From positions 35,711,871 through 35,775,870 of the forward strand of contig OX457037.1 in the NCBI GenBank assembly GCA_949752735.1: a DNA stretch of 64,000 nt, read 5' to 3'. The stretch's first letter is position 1. The number at the start of each line of letters is the position of its first letter. A program made the position numbers and the translations under genes. The notes under the pieces were generated by a model. That model was given only the letters and a program-made list of their open reading frames with translations, was not told the DNA's origin and ran no database searches. This DNA comes from Lumbricus terrestris. Lineage: Eukaryota; Annelida; Clitellata; Crassiclitellata; Lumbricidae. Below are positions 1-10,589 of the stretch, one piece after another.

Positions 1-619
1 CCATTCCTCATGTTGAATACGCTGGCTCTAGTTAAGCGACCGCTTGGTCCTACAACAAGTGCACCACAATATTTTTACAAAAATAAAACCTTTTATTATA
101 AATAACCTTTCAAGACCATACATAAACAAAAGGCTGATTTAACAAGAAACTGACAAAGCAGTTTTCGTGTAATATAGTAGTCAAAGAAAATTGCACACAG
201 CATGTGACTTTATGGAAAATGAATGTAGCTCCACAACTTAACAGACCTGAGAGATATCAATGGCCAGGTTATGCATCGCCATTATCTGGTCCCATGAAAT
301 ATAATTTGACCGATGTCTTAACACTTAAATGATGACAGTGTATTAAAAATGATTGGAACAGGTTTTTTTTAGTGTGCAGTTGTACACAAAATGTGCAATT
401 CTAAACTCATATGTGCAGTTGTAGAAGCATTTATGTGCAGTGAAAACTAGTTTTAAAAAGGCCATTGTCCTCCGCTTGGGAGTAATTTACCATGGAGTAT
501 GGGAAGAGAAAGAAGGCATTGTGCAGTTCTGAAAATTCCTTAGAAAAAGCCCTGGATTGGAAATCAATGCAGCTAGCGTAAGACGGAGATACTCTCACAA
601 AAATAAGTCAACCACTCAC
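1..619. other. Filamin intron, left edge
   Basis: AT-rich sequence downstream (minus strand) of the donor at 619. I see no exon, repeat family or element in it. The next filamin exon lies beyond the window. Confidence 0.5.
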
Positions 620-763
620 CAGTGGTGTTGACTTGAATGTCACCATAGACTGTTCCGGTGTGCACCTCAAATTCTGACAGAACGCCGACAGGTACGAGCT
701 GGATAGCTCGCGTGTCTACTGTGACATTCGCTGGATTTCGCACTTCAATCTTCCACGGACTTC
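620..763 (-). CDS. Filamin exon 8 (repeat D end, repeat E start)
   Basis: This is a 144-bp exon with acceptor CAG just right of 763 and donor GTGAGT left of 620. With the preceding exon it reads EVPGSPWKIEVRN, the canonical end of a filamin repeat, where the SPF/SPW turn closes the Ig fold. It then begins the next repeat with NVTVDTRAIQLVPVG, followed by strands ending in NTTG. It is phase 1 at both ends. The next exon is outside the window. The boundaries rest on splice consensus and the fit with the exon at 1341-1508. Confidence 0.85.
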
Positions 764-837
764 CTGCCACAGGAAACAGAGCTTCGTCAAAATGTGCACA
801 ATTAAGAAAATAATCATCTTATCTTTGGTAATTAATT

Positions 838-1016
838 AACGGTCCAGTTGTCTGGAATGGGCTTCCACAGGAGCTACGTCAACTTCCTGGGGTTCTTACT
901 GAAATATTTTTAATTAAACTTAAAACTGTCATTTTTTGCCGTACTAGAGTCGGGAGTGCTTCTGAGTAGTCCCTTTGACGAAGCACTATATACATTTTTG
1001 GATGAATGAACGAATT
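838..1016 (+). mobile_element. CR1/L2-like LINE 3' end, truncated
   Basis: The plus strand encodes PVVWNGLPQELR, then a lysine-containing helix and RVGSASE followed by a stop. This is the extreme C-terminus of the reverse transcriptase of CR1/L2-type LINEs. It is followed by the tail hairpin sequence (agtgcttctgagtag ... gaagcactatata) and a degenerate ATGA tail. It lies in the filamin intron between 764 and 1340 and is antisense to the gene. It is one of more than a dozen such ends in the window. Confidence 0.75.
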
Positions 1017-1340
1017 AAGGACTCTTTCTCTCAAAACACCTGGTTTCTAATCGGCAAACGAGCTTAAAAACCAATCATTTTCAAGGCTTATCAGGCCTTT
1101 GAGTACCAAAAAGTGTACATCTTCTACTTCTTTTTTTATATGCCCACTCTGATACTGAAACAATGGATAAATTACAAGAATATCCCATGCCAAATCAGTT
1201 GCATGTCACTTGAATACCACAACACAATTTTACTAAACACATTTTCATTCGGATCTTTATCGTTTTAAACATCTACGGTAAAGACACATCATGAGATTCT
1301 TTCTGATCTAAGAGACAAAGCTCTCGGTGGTGGCGCTCAC

Positions 1341-1508
1341 CTGGGACTTCAAATCCATTGAATCTGATCTGAATGTAATGCGGAATGGCATCAACTGGAA
1401 CAAAAGAAGCGCGAAACTGTCGAACGCCCTTCTTATCGACGTGGCAGTGAACGGATCCATCGTTGACCATTATCTCAATGTTGCCAGACCCGGCCAACGA
1501 CGCGTCGA
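1341..1508 (-). CDS. Filamin exon 7 (body of repeat D)
   Basis: This is a 168-bp exon, with acceptor TTTGCAG right of 1508 and donor GTGAGC left of 1341. The split codon with the exon at 3372-3512 restores VEFDIDASLAGSGNIEIMV, a textbook filamin strand (F-x-V/I-D-x-S-x-A-G-x-G-x-I/L). It continues through a lysine/arginine turn and a strand ending in RFNGFEVP, just before the SPW turn of the next exon. It is phase 1 at both ends and encodes most of one Ig-like repeat. Confidence 0.9.
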
Positions 1509-1540
1509 CTGCAAACAACACCGAGAGATTTTATCACCGA

Positions 1541-1592
1541 CATGAATATTCATGATCTGCATTAAATGAATATTCATGATTTGCATTAAATA
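1541..1592. repeat. Direct repeat of palindrome plus octamer-like motif
   Basis: Two adjacent copies of a roughly 26-bp unit. Each contains the palindrome ATGAATATTCAT followed by a GCATTAAAT stretch. The second copy contains ATTTGCAT, identical to the POU/octamer consensus; the first has one change (ATCTGCAT). It lies about 30 bp upstream (minus strand) of a filamin exon acceptor. A regulatory role is only a guess. Confidence 0.4.
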
Positions 1593-3159
1593 ACGTAAAA
1601 GCTTCTCTGCTTAAGCGCCGTAGACATAATTTCCTGTCACTTATTATTTATATTAATTAGCTGAATGAACAATTATAATAATGCTTGGTAGTACTTCACT
1701 CTAAGCGTAATATCTACCGTGGTAAAATAATTTAGCGTTGCAATAAAATTCTCCGACAAAAACTGATAAATGCTTCACAGACTACTTTAAAAGGCCACAT
1801 AATTTATCCGACTGTGGGCCACAGTATCCTTGCGATATTACTAGAAAATTTGGTTTTTCTGTCACGCAATGCAAGCAATGTAAATCTCCAGAATGTCTAT
1901 GCACCACACAAATGCGATTCAGGGAAACCAGTATATTCAGTCACATAGTGCTAGCGGTACAACAGCATCTGCTGCATTGAGAAATAAATTTTGAAACTCT
2001 ATGTATACAGCACAGAAAACTGCAAAAATCTCAAGACTTGACATGCTCAGAAATGAAGAAATATGACAGCATTTGCATATAATAACAGTGAGCATTTGAA
2101 AAGCTGTTCTGATCAATTCATTGAGAAATTAGCATAGTCAAGGCCACATACGGTCGCTACACACAATCCAAGTACATTTACAATTCAACAAAGACTCCGA
2201 TGGGTCCACTGTGGAAAGAACGCCTTTAACCTGATATGAAGCAAAGTGCTGCATGCAAGAATCCACAAAGAGAAAGAAGCAAAGGAAGTTCACAAGGACT
2301 ATACGGGGCAAGGATAAGCAACATAAACATAAACAGAGATAAAAGAGGTAACAAATAAATTAAACATGAAAAAAGCATCGATTGGGGTTAACGAATGACC
2401 CGGATGAATTAACACTTTCATGACCAGAATGTACTAAAACGAACAGAGAACCAATGCAGCTCGTATATAGAGCGTTAAGAACATTTTCAGCACAAACACC
2501 CAACTTCATGAATAGATTATGATAACAATGATGGATTGAATTTTTTAAATACACATTAATCTCTCACTGATTCATTTCTAACGAAAGACTGACTTCTTTC
2601 AGACGTAGAATAGAATGACAGTTTGTGTCACGTCAAAAGAAAAATCTATTCATGAGGTGAACTGACTGTTGACTAATTTGCAGAATGATTCATGTTTAAG
2701 GTATACGTCTGAAACAGGCAGTCCATTCATTTCTGTTGGGGCTTCTATTTATAAGATGTTGTTCCTGCCAGAGAATTACTGGCTTTGATATCCAATAACG
2801 ACAGGTCAAAAGATCACAGCATCAATGACCACACGGCTAGTGACAAAAAGGGAATGACCATAGAACCATCGACCATAGAAATACAAGATATGACACTATA
2901 AAATCCAATTGTCAGTAACGTAATAGTTATTTACTATTTTACTTACTTTTTTTCAATTTAGAGGAAAAATGTTATGTGTAAGCAGACAGTACGGTAAATC
3001 AATTCATTCAACAATGATATCCTGAGTTATTTCAACGTAATTGAACAAACACCCTCTTGTCATGCATCGGTCAAATGGTTTCTAACATGTAACAATGTAG
3101 GCTATGTCTGAATGCATGTATCGAGTGAAGTACATATTGAGAATTTATATATGCACTAA

Positions 3160-3235
3160 TGTATATATATATATATATTATATATGAGGTGATATATATG
3201 ATATGATACATGGTGATATATAATATGAAAACACA
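3160..3235. repeat. TA-rich imperfect microsatellite
   Basis: A TA dinucleotide run mixed with ATATGATA variants in the middle of a filamin intron. No element boundaries are visible. Confidence 0.7.
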
Positions 3236-3371
3236 TGTATTTATGTATGAAGTCAATGCAGCCATTTTATATGCCGCATTTCAAGGACCTCTTAAAGAAT
3301 TGTGCATAAACGACGAGAAGTATACATACACAAGATATGACATTAAACGTTGAATAAAGAAATTCACTTAC

Positions 3372-3512
3372 TGTCGAATTCGACCTGCTTGCCAACTGCA
3401 CCTGTGTTCGGCAGATTCATCACGTTTATCTTCGTTCTGTCAAACACCTGACAATGAAACGGACTTCTCGCGACAGGCTTTCCAAAGTAGTAAACATCAA
3501 CCTGATGTTCAC
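3372..3512 (-). CDS. Filamin exon 6 (repeat C end, repeat D start)
   Basis: This is a 141-bp exon with donor GTAAGT left of 3372 and acceptor ACACAG right of 3512. The acceptor is purine-rich for its type, but the choice is forced by the frame. Joined to the preceding exon it gives FIPTEVGEHQVDVYYFGKPV, a classic filamin strand F-G pattern. VARSPFHCQVFD then closes repeat C, and the opening strand of repeat D ends in VEFD. It is phase 1 at both ends. Confidence 0.88.
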
Positions 3513-3884
3513 CTGTGTTTGTATCAAATTCAACATCGGCAAATGTTATCAACTTATCATATGCGATGGTTTATTGTTTTTAAATTACGTAAATACATCA
3601 TTTACATGGACACATAATTTCAAATTTTAAATTAAACATTTATATTCCTTGATTATTGGGAATTAGCAGAAATCTGTAGGAAACTGAAAAAACTATGGAA
3701 AGGAAATTCCAAAGCTTCAAAATGTATGATTGGCTTGCAGGGAAAGAGACATACTAAGACACTGTCACACTCACAAAAATAAAATTGTAATCATAATTTA
3801 ACATTCTATAAAGAACCACTAAACAATTCAGATCCTCTAATGTACATTAAAGTGATCATAAAAAATATGTTTAATATACATAAA

Positions 3885-3920
<36 letters not shown>

Positions 3921-4340
3921 TAAGTAAGTAAGTAAGCAAGTAAGTAAGTAAGTAAGTATTTTCTTTATTGCACCACTTGCAAACGCACAATGAGACATAA
4001 AGCATCATAATAATACATCTAAGTAATAATTTTTTATCAAACATACAAATTAAATTACAAGTTGAATCAAATAAATAGAATATTAGCGTTAAACAAGTCA
4101 CCTTTACAGCATTCTCGTGATAAATCCATTTCCAATCAACAAATCGCAGATTGGTATCTCTAGATTATGTGAGATTATACGAGGCCTTTAGAAGGGATTA
4201 TCCAGTTAACCATTCTGGTGGGAGAAGATCATGAAAAGATGTGATCAATTTCGCTACAATGAGAATTTGCAGATGTCCAATGTGCTCACAGAGATTTCTT
4301 CTACATCATAAAATTGATAACCATTAGAAATTCTGCTTAC
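3513..4340. other. Filamin intron with a SINE-like insertion
   Basis: The intron between exons 5 and 6 of the visible series. The left half is plain AT-rich sequence. The right half is occupied by the tetranucleotide-tailed repeat at 3888-4232. Confidence 0.6.
3888..4232 (-). mobile_element. SINE/LINE-tail family with TTAC-type tail, copy 1
   Basis: A (GTAA)n run marks the tail of an element whose body lies to the right. The body is homologous, in reverse orientation, to 40440-40755. Shared blocks include the 'gcaccacttgcaaacgcacaatgagacat' region and a distal block ending near 'gggagaagatcatg'. A truncated third copy is at 9665-9830. It looks like a short retroelement of about 300 bp with a tetranucleotide tail. 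No tRNA-like promoter was found, so it may be a LINE 3' end. Confidence 0.6.
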
Positions 4341-4424
4341 CAACTTCCGTAGGAATGAATTCAACGGTGACATTGCCATTTCTGTTATCCAATATGGCAG
4401 CCGGCAGTTCAACACCACGTGGCG
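4341..4424 (-). CDS. Filamin exon 5 (middle of repeat C)
   Basis: This 84-bp exon is the shortest in the series. The acceptor TTCTTAG lies right of 4424 and the donor GTAAGC left of 4341. The split codon with the upstream exon makes a serine, giving VIITSPRGVELPAAI, then the acidic turn and strand VTVEFIPTEVG typical of a filamin repeat core. The exon has a piggyBac insertion in its upstream intron, 31 bases from the acceptor at most, and still keeps intact splice signals. Confidence 0.88.
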
Positions 4425-4455
4425 CTAAGAAAGAACAAATGAATGCTGCAATTAA

Positions 4456-6752
4456 CACATTGACCGCGGCAATTATTTTCCCCGGGGCGCGGCGGCCCTG
4501 TGCGCACGGCAACCAGCAACGCAATTATCGGAAATTCTGATAAGACTGGATTACAAAGACAAATAGCATTTATTATTGATGTTAGTAAATATGAAATGTA
4601 AATAACAACAAGGCAAATAAACAGTTACTTCTGAACTTCTCTGTCATACTTTACTTTACAGTAGGCCTAAAACTGTGCATCGAAATGGTAATCCTTGAAA
4701 CAGGGAACAACGCAAAGCGCAGGCTTAGAAACGCATGTGCTGCAAATGTACCGCGTTTCTTTGCGTATTCCACGCTTATGGCAAACGACGCATCTGGTAC
4801 ATGGTGCCTGTTTGCGTTCAGTGGGAGGAAGTACGTCCATATAGTGCTGCCCTGAGAGCCGTGACAGGTCCGACGCCTTATTATGATGCAATCCTCTTAG
4901 CACAACGGAAGCCGCGGCCGGTCGATCTTGCGTATTCATTAGAGAGCTTACGACTGAAGAGCGAAACCATATCTGCCGACGATTCCCTCCACTTCTCTTG
5001 TACATCAAGAAGGCATTGCTCATGGCCATGTCGATCGTCTGTAGGACAACCTTCCTGTACCACTTGAGGGTCTTCCGCAGTGGCGAGTAGTAGGAAAGCA
5101 GCTGGTCCAGCCGATCTACACCGCACATTCGAACGTTGTAATCGAGCACGCAGTCCGGTTTCTTGATAAGTTCTCCACGTCTGTTCCGTTTGCCACCCTC
5201 AAAAATTCTGCCTGCATGAATAGTGGACAACATCATAACGTCTCTCTTATCCTTCCACTTCGAAACCATGATTTCTCGGCTTCTCAGAGCAACGACATCG
5301 TTCTTTTTCAACTTCGCTGAGACCACTTTTTCCGGCAAATGCTTCCGATTTTTACGCAGCGTTCCACAGAGGTAGGTCTTCCTGTCCAGAAGCTGTTGCG
5401 CAAGTGGAACACTCGTGTAGAAGTTATCAGTATACAGGACATGTCCTCTGTCCAGTATACCGTCCATCAACTTCAGAACAACAGTCTCTGCATGGCCAAA
5501 TCCTGATATCGCATCCATCTTGCCACAGTATACAAGCATGTTGTATATGTAGCCACTCGGCTCACACAACAAATATAGCTTCACGCCATATTTGTGTCTC
5601 TTCCCGGGAATGAACTGTCTGAATGTGAGTCGTCCACGCCACAGTACCATTGACTCGTCAATAGATACGTCACGTTCCATGGTGTAGACAGCTTGGAAGC
5701 GTGCAACTAGGAGATCGCAAATATGGCGCAGCTTGAAGAGCCGATCGTTCTCTGGCGACTCTTCATTGTTAGAATAATGCCAAAATTTCAGTAAGATTTC
5801 GAATCTATCTCGAGGCATAGTTTGATTGAATATAGGAGTGGCAATATTCGGGTCCGTGCTCCAATAATCCTCAATCTTTGCCTTGTGCACATACCCCATG
5901 AGAAAGATGAGTCCCAAAAACCGACCCATTTCTGATGCTGTTGTGGGTTCCCAGTTATGGGCCCTTGCTTTTCGTTTCAAGGCGGTCTTTTGAAGAAACT
6001 GGTCCGCAAATCGGTTGGACTCATTCACCATCAACATCAACACATCGTCCGTCAAGAATAACTTGAAAAATTCTATCGGACTCGACTCAGCAGTGAGATT
6101 TATAGAACTGTTCAGTCCCGCAGTGTGATGATATTGAAACTCTACATTTGGCGTGTAGTTGCCATCAACAACTTGCCAAACACGAGGTGTAAATGCAGAT
6201 GTCGATGCCGAGGCATTAGTTTGTTCCGTAGCAGAAGCAGCAGCAACAAAGGACTCGACATCGGAATCTGGGTCATCCGATCTGCCTATGCCTGCCTCGT
6301 CAACCGTAGGGAGATCGTATGCCTCTGTAGCATCGCTATCTCCATCACTATCTACGACATCAGCTAGGCCTACAATGTCACTGTCCCTATCACTGTCATT
6401 GTCATCAAAATTCTCGTCTTCTGACATATCTATCATCCTCAAAATTTCTTCGGTACTAAACCTCTTACGAGTCGCCATTATCACACTTTCTCGCTAACGC
6501 AGACAAGAAGGCAGAAGCCTGTGTCACGTGCTCTAAACACCAGGTATAGCAGCAGCTGTAATAAAAATTTAGGCATGATTATTCACTAGATGGCTATAGA
6601 AACCTTAGCAGTAATCTACACGCGGCTACATTTGTTAACAGGGCGCTGAAGATGTCTTTATAATGCTTAAACTAGATTACGTGTTAACACGCTCACCGCG
6701 CCTGCTAATAGAAAATCAATTACGTGTTTACACGTAAACCGCGGCCAACGTG
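4456..6752 (-). mobile_element. Complete piggyBac transposon
   Basis: The element is bounded by TTAA at 4452-4455 and 6753-6756, the canonical piggyBac target duplication. Its ends are inverted repeats: CACATTGACCGCGG on the left, and CACGTTGGCCGCGG reading inward from the right (12 of 14 identical). Near the right end there are also subterminal near-palindromes, cgtgttaacacg and cgtgtttacacg. The 2297-bp element encodes one uninterrupted transposase. It lies inside a filamin intron in the same orientation as the gene. The intact frame and ends point to recent activity, or to selection on the protein. Confidence 0.93.
4667..6478 (-). CDS. piggyBac transposase, full length
   Basis: A 603-residue protein starting at ATG 6478, within the usual piggyBac range of about 550-650. 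piggyBac transposases cut and paste DNA seamlessly at TTAA using an RNase H-like DDD core. Residues 1-75 are acidic and Ser/Asp-rich, a common disordered N-terminus. The DDE_Tnp_1_7 core runs from about residue 130 to 500. The likely catalytic aspartates are D274 (SIDES), D351 (YTDNFYTS) and D455 in CGVDRLDQLL, where the family has GGVDxxDQ. The C-terminus (about 560-600) is a cysteine/histidine-rich zinc-binding domain with CTRCVVC, CSTC and a final CFKDYH. No frameshift or stop is seen. It could be an active transposon gene or a domesticated PGBD; flanking TIRs and TTAA favour the former. Confidence 0.95.
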   Translation of the reverse strand: MATRKRFSTEEILRMIDMSEDENFDDNDSDRDSDIVGLADVVDSDGDSDATEAYDLPTVDEAGIGRSDDPDSDVESFVAAASATEQTNASASTSAFTPRVWQVVDGNYTPNVEFQYHHTAGLNSSINLTAESSPIEFFKLFLTDDVLMLMVNESNRFADQFLQKTALKRKARAHNWEPTTASEMGRFLGLIFLMGYVHKAKIEDYWSTDPNIATPIFNQTMPRDRFEILLKFWHYSNNEESPENDRLFKLRHICDLLVARFQAVYTMERDVSIDESMVLWRGRLTFRQFIPGKRHKYGVKLYLLCEPSGYIYNMLVYCGKMDAISGFGHAETVVLKLMDGILDRGHVLYTDNFYTSVPLAQQLLDRKTYLCGTLRKNRKHLPEKVVSAKLKKNDVVALRSREIMVSKWKDKRDVMMLSTIHAGRIFEGGKRNRRGELIKKPDCVLDYNVRMCGVDRLDQLLSYYSPLRKTLKWYRKVVLQTIDMAMSNAFLMYKRSGGNRRQIWFRSSVVSSLMNTQDRPAAASVVLRGLHHNKASDLSRLSGQHYMDVLPPTERKQAPCTRCVVCHKRGIRKETRYICSTCVSKPALCVVPCFKDYHFDAQF

Positions 6753-6777
6753 TTAAGTTTCACCATACAGGGAACGT

Positions 6778-6840
6778 GAGTGTGTGTGTCTGTGTGTGTG
6801 TGTGTGTGTGCGCGTGTGTGTGTGCAGTGCATGTGTGTGC
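6778..6840. repeat. TG microsatellite
   Basis: A TG dinucleotide run with a few interruptions, starting about 25 bp right of the piggyBac TTAA. Confidence 0.8.
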
Positions 6841-7339
6841 TAACACTCCTCTAGCATTTCAATATGAATTTCAATAACTCAAATTTCGCTACAGTCAACA
6901 CATTAATGACTAACAAGCCAGTCACAAAATGGACCGTGTATTTTAAATGTGCACCACATACAAAGTGCAATTTATATGAGTAATGGGCAGCTGCTGAGAT
7001 AAGCAGATTCTTTGACTATATCTGTGGACATCCCTTCCTCTGTATTCTTTACATCCGATCTGAAATCTTGGTTTCTTTACCAGGAATTTACCATTAAATT
7101 CTGAATAACTAAATCCCCCATGTCATGCTTGTCATTTTTAGCCGCAGAAACTGCAGGTCATTTCCTGTTCACTTTCACCCAATGCCCCACTTATCCTTTT
7201 TCATTCGTTTGTCCATTTTAGGATTTACTAAGTACTGCAGTGCCATCTACATCGGTCTCCCCTTGTGTGCACTGGGCAGCTTGAACTTGTGCTGTGTGCA
7301 TCTGGTAAGCTTGTCGATGGTATTTCAAAATACGACCGT

Positions 7340-8012
7340 GTCCTGCATTTATGTGCAGGCTTCCTATTTCCCAGCGCATTGAATTTAGGGCTTTGGTCTA
7401 CATCTGGCAACACCAGTTAGGGAATACCACTGGCTACTTGCCAATGTTTGACTGGCCATGGAAATCTTCGTTCCATCTCAAGGTGAAATTGCTGTCCCCC
7501 TTTGCATGTACTTCAAGGATACAATGCATTGCCTTTCTAGTGGTTGGGCTGGCCATGTGGGATAACTCTCCATCAAAGTTTGAGCATATATCAAATTTTA
7601 TATGGGAAGAACTGCACTGGTTGCCTATGCAAAAACGTATTGAATTTAAGATTCTAATGTTCATGCGTAATTGCTTAGCAGGCCAAGCTCCGACCTATCT
7701 TATGGAACTCTGTGTACCTGTGCTATCCATTCCAGGTCGCAGATTCCTTCGCTCTGCTACACATGGCGACCTGGTTGTCCCTATGGCTCGATCTTCCACA
7801 GTGCTGCACAGAAGCTTAGCTATAGTCGGACCATCTTTCTGGAATAAGTTACCTATTAGTCTCCGTAATGAGCTTCTTTGTCTTTCTTTGCCCCTTTTCC
7901 GCAAGCGTTTGAAAACCATTCTCTTTGATTGTGGTTTGGTGTCAGGTCGGGAGCGCCTCTGAGGAGTTCTCTTGAAGGGGCGCTATATAAATGTACGATT
8001 ACAATTACAATT
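7340..8012 (+). mobile_element. CR1/L2-like LINE reverse transcriptase C-terminus, two fused modules
   Basis: A 203-residue open stretch (7351-7962) holds two related modules. The first has QRIEFRALVYIWQ and later AFLVVGLAMWDNSP. The second has LHWLPMQKRIEFKILMF, a LAGQAPTYL block, VGPSFWNKLPISLRNE and the end FRKRLKTILFDCGLVSGRERL plus stop. These are the conserved thumb/C-terminal motifs of CR1/L2-type LINE reverse transcriptases. The tail has the GGGAGCGCCTCTGAGGAG ... GGCGCTATATAAAT hairpin and an ATTAC pentamer tail. The element is 5'-truncated and its C-terminal residues are nearly identical to those of the copy at 13170-13375. Confidence 0.8.
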
Positions 8013-8094
8013 ACATCAAATGTGCAATGCTTGTGCATGCTCTTATAACTAGGGAATATGCATAATACACCTTTTACAAGCATTTTAAATCGGA

Positions 8095-8175
8095 GCATTC
8101 TTTATCCCGAGAGTTAGTCTGGATGCACTTCTGAGTATACACTTGGAGAGGAGCTATATAAGGTACTCTGTATAA
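8095..8175 (+). mobile_element. LINE 3' tail remnant
   Basis: A degenerate copy of the tail hairpin (gcacttctgagtatacacttggagaggagctatataagg) with no readable coding part. Confidence 0.5.
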
Positions 8176-9664
8176 GACTATAATGCAACAATTCTTCCAG
8201 TCTAAACTGAGAGTGGGATGAACATTTTGAGTTTCTATCAAAACATCTGCAAAACTTCGGAAGAATCTGTCAGCATGATCAAACCGTAAAACCGTCACGA
8301 TCCCAACACAGAATAATAAGTGGGTCAGAACGATTCAAAAGGGTCGGCTGAACGACCCAGATAATTCAACACCATTTTCAGAACAGAACCCAGGCAGAGT
8401 CAAAGAGTCTCCTTAGCCAGAACAACAAGTTAACCCAGCAGGCATCCGATCCCGTAGTTGTCAACTAATCGTCCATCATTAAGGATTCAACAATACACAC
8501 AGTCATTCTCAAGTTCTGAGTCACCACGAAATGCACTATTGAAATTCAAATTATGTCATGCAGAGGCGTTTGACAAGGTAGTACTCTCCATCGTAAGTGG
8601 TAAATCTCTCAGTATGGTGGTCAACATTACAGAAACAAATGTCTAATAAATGTAGACACTGCATTTGAACACTTCGATAGTGATGATCAGGTATCACAAA
8701 AAGCGATGGATTAGTCATATACAACTATACATGCAGAAACTATCTAATACAATATTACCACATTCTCTGTGGCTTTCTACCATGACAATTTGTCCGATTA
8801 CTTCAGAAGGTTATGTGACATTCAGTGAATTCAATCAACCAAAACTATTAAAGCAAAAGCTCTAACATAACACCTGGACATGCTCTGGGAAGTGGATAAA
8901 GCAGGTAAGTGGCAGTGATAACGACTCTACTCTGTCTCCAGACAGCTATAGTCTCAAAATGACTCTAGGGGTTCTTGAAAGTGGCAATACATACACACAT
9001 ATGCAGTTATGCACAGATGAAGCATCAAAGCATGCAACAAAGCATTAAGAAAGCCTTAAGATGATTATGACATTGTGTAAGCCCACGGTCATTACTATCT
9101 GACCTAACAGATAAAGCCCAAACAAAACAGCAAAAATGTTTCAAAAGTACCAATAAAGTAAATAGTCCTAGGCAGAGTAAAAACATAGTTTCGCAGCAGC
9201 AGAGCACATTAAGTGCAGTATATATACATCATACATGCGCTATAAAATTGTGCAATAGAGAACTGCAATAGCAAAACCACAATGGACAAAGTGATCTACT
9301 GTCATCGCAAATTACACCTTAGCAACGAAAAATACATCAGAGAAGCAAACGTATGAAACAAGTTCAGCAGAGCATTAATCCACGCTAAAAGTAGTTCCCA
9401 TCATATAAATTAAACATTTATAGTCAACTCTTCGTTCTATCAACACATTTGCAGACGTTTCCCACAGCTGTCATTGCAAGATTTACTACTCTGCTATTTG
9501 TAAACAGAAACTGAACTATCTTAGCACTATACTTTGGTTTTTTGGTTTGGTTTTCATGCATACAATTCACATTAATTTCCAAGATCCGATTATCCATCTA
9601 GCCAAACGAGTCTCTTTATAAGTATTATAATCTGCCAACTTAGTGCCAAGCCATTGATTCAGGT

Positions 9665-9830
9665 TCCTAAGTAAGTAAATACTAAGTAGCAAATTCTTAA
9701 TTGCTCTACTTGCGAATGTGCAATGGGACATACAACAAACTTAATACTAATGCAATCAAAGCTGCAAATTAAACGAGAACATGAATAAATGCAATATTAG
9801 AATTTATACTTCTGAATATATCCAAAGTCA
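9665..9830 (-). mobile_element. TTAC-tailed repeat, truncated copy
   Basis: AAGTAAGTAAAT followed by a body matching the element at 3888-4232 (tacttgcgaatgtgcaatgggacat). Only the tail-proximal part is present. Confidence 0.55.
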
Positions 9831-10057
9831 TTCTCTGTTTCTATCTAGTCACAAACTTGAACTTCTTATCAAGACATCTTTTATAGTTTTATTGTTAACT
9901 ACGTGTCAAGGCAATTAAATTATGCACATTTTAAAATAAAAGCACTGCCCAAGCAATGTACATATGATGCTCTAACGCAGGTCTCCAAACTGCTTTCCAA
10001 CCAGTAATAATAATAATAATAACAGCTCAGTGTATTATCGACAAATACACTGAGCTG

Positions 10058-10204
10058 TTGTCCACATACCATTTCACCCCTTTGGCCTTTGAAACCCTGG
10101 GCCCGATCAACAACGAAGGCCTGACGTTCCTGTCTGATCTGGGTCAAAAGCTCTGCACCGTTACGGGGGACTCACGGGAAACAACCTTTTTATTCCAACG
10201 TCTA
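10058..10204 (+). mobile_element. Fragment of a different LINE RT C-terminus
   Basis: The plus strand encodes FHPLAFETLGP-type sequence (HFTPLAFETLGPINNEG), then SDLGQKL and RETTFLFQRLSL. This matches the C-terminal cysteine-less 'ETLGP...FLFQRLS' block found at the end of many invertebrate retroelement polyproteins. It is fused directly to the CR1/L2-like end that follows. The preceding TAATAATAA run could be an older tail. Confidence 0.6.
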
Positions 10205-10555
10205 TCGCTTGGCGCTGTCTCGCGGGTGTGGCCCCTGTCTATTTGCAGGAGCTCTGTTGCTCCACCCTGAACGTTCAGCACCGTGGCTCTCTCCGCTCTT
10301 CTAAACAGGCTCAGCTTCTTGTCCCCTGGTCACGCACTTCTATTACACAGCACCGTGCCTTTTCTGTCGTTGGCCCTATAACCTGGAATGGGCTTCCTGT
10401 GGAACTACGTCTTGTGCCTAGAGCCTTTGAGACTACGTTCTACTCTGCTCTTAAAACTATTCTTTTTAACCGTGGTTGGGTCGGGAGCGCTTCTGAGTAG
10501 ATACTCTTGAAGAAGCGCTATATAAGTGTTTGAAATGAATGAATGAATGAATACA
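10205..10555 (+). mobile_element. CR1/L2-like LINE 3' end
   Basis: Residues HRAFSVVGPITWNGLPVELR, a SALKTILFNRGW helix and VGSASE plus stop end at about 10500. The tail hairpin (gggagcgcttctgagtag ... aagcgctatataag) and an AATG microsatellite follow. It is truncated on the 5' side. This is among the best preserved members of the GSASE-ending subfamily in the window. Confidence 0.8.
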
Positions 10556-10589
10556 ACGGTTTAACGGAGTAGCATTTAGGGGCACTTTC

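Larger units (their letters stand above)
1509..3371. other. Filamin intron (1.9 kb)
   Basis: AT-rich intron on the minus-strand gene. It holds a short duplicated palindromic motif near 1541-1592 and an imperfect TA-rich microsatellite at about 3160-3235. Otherwise I see no element or exon. Confidence 0.6.
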
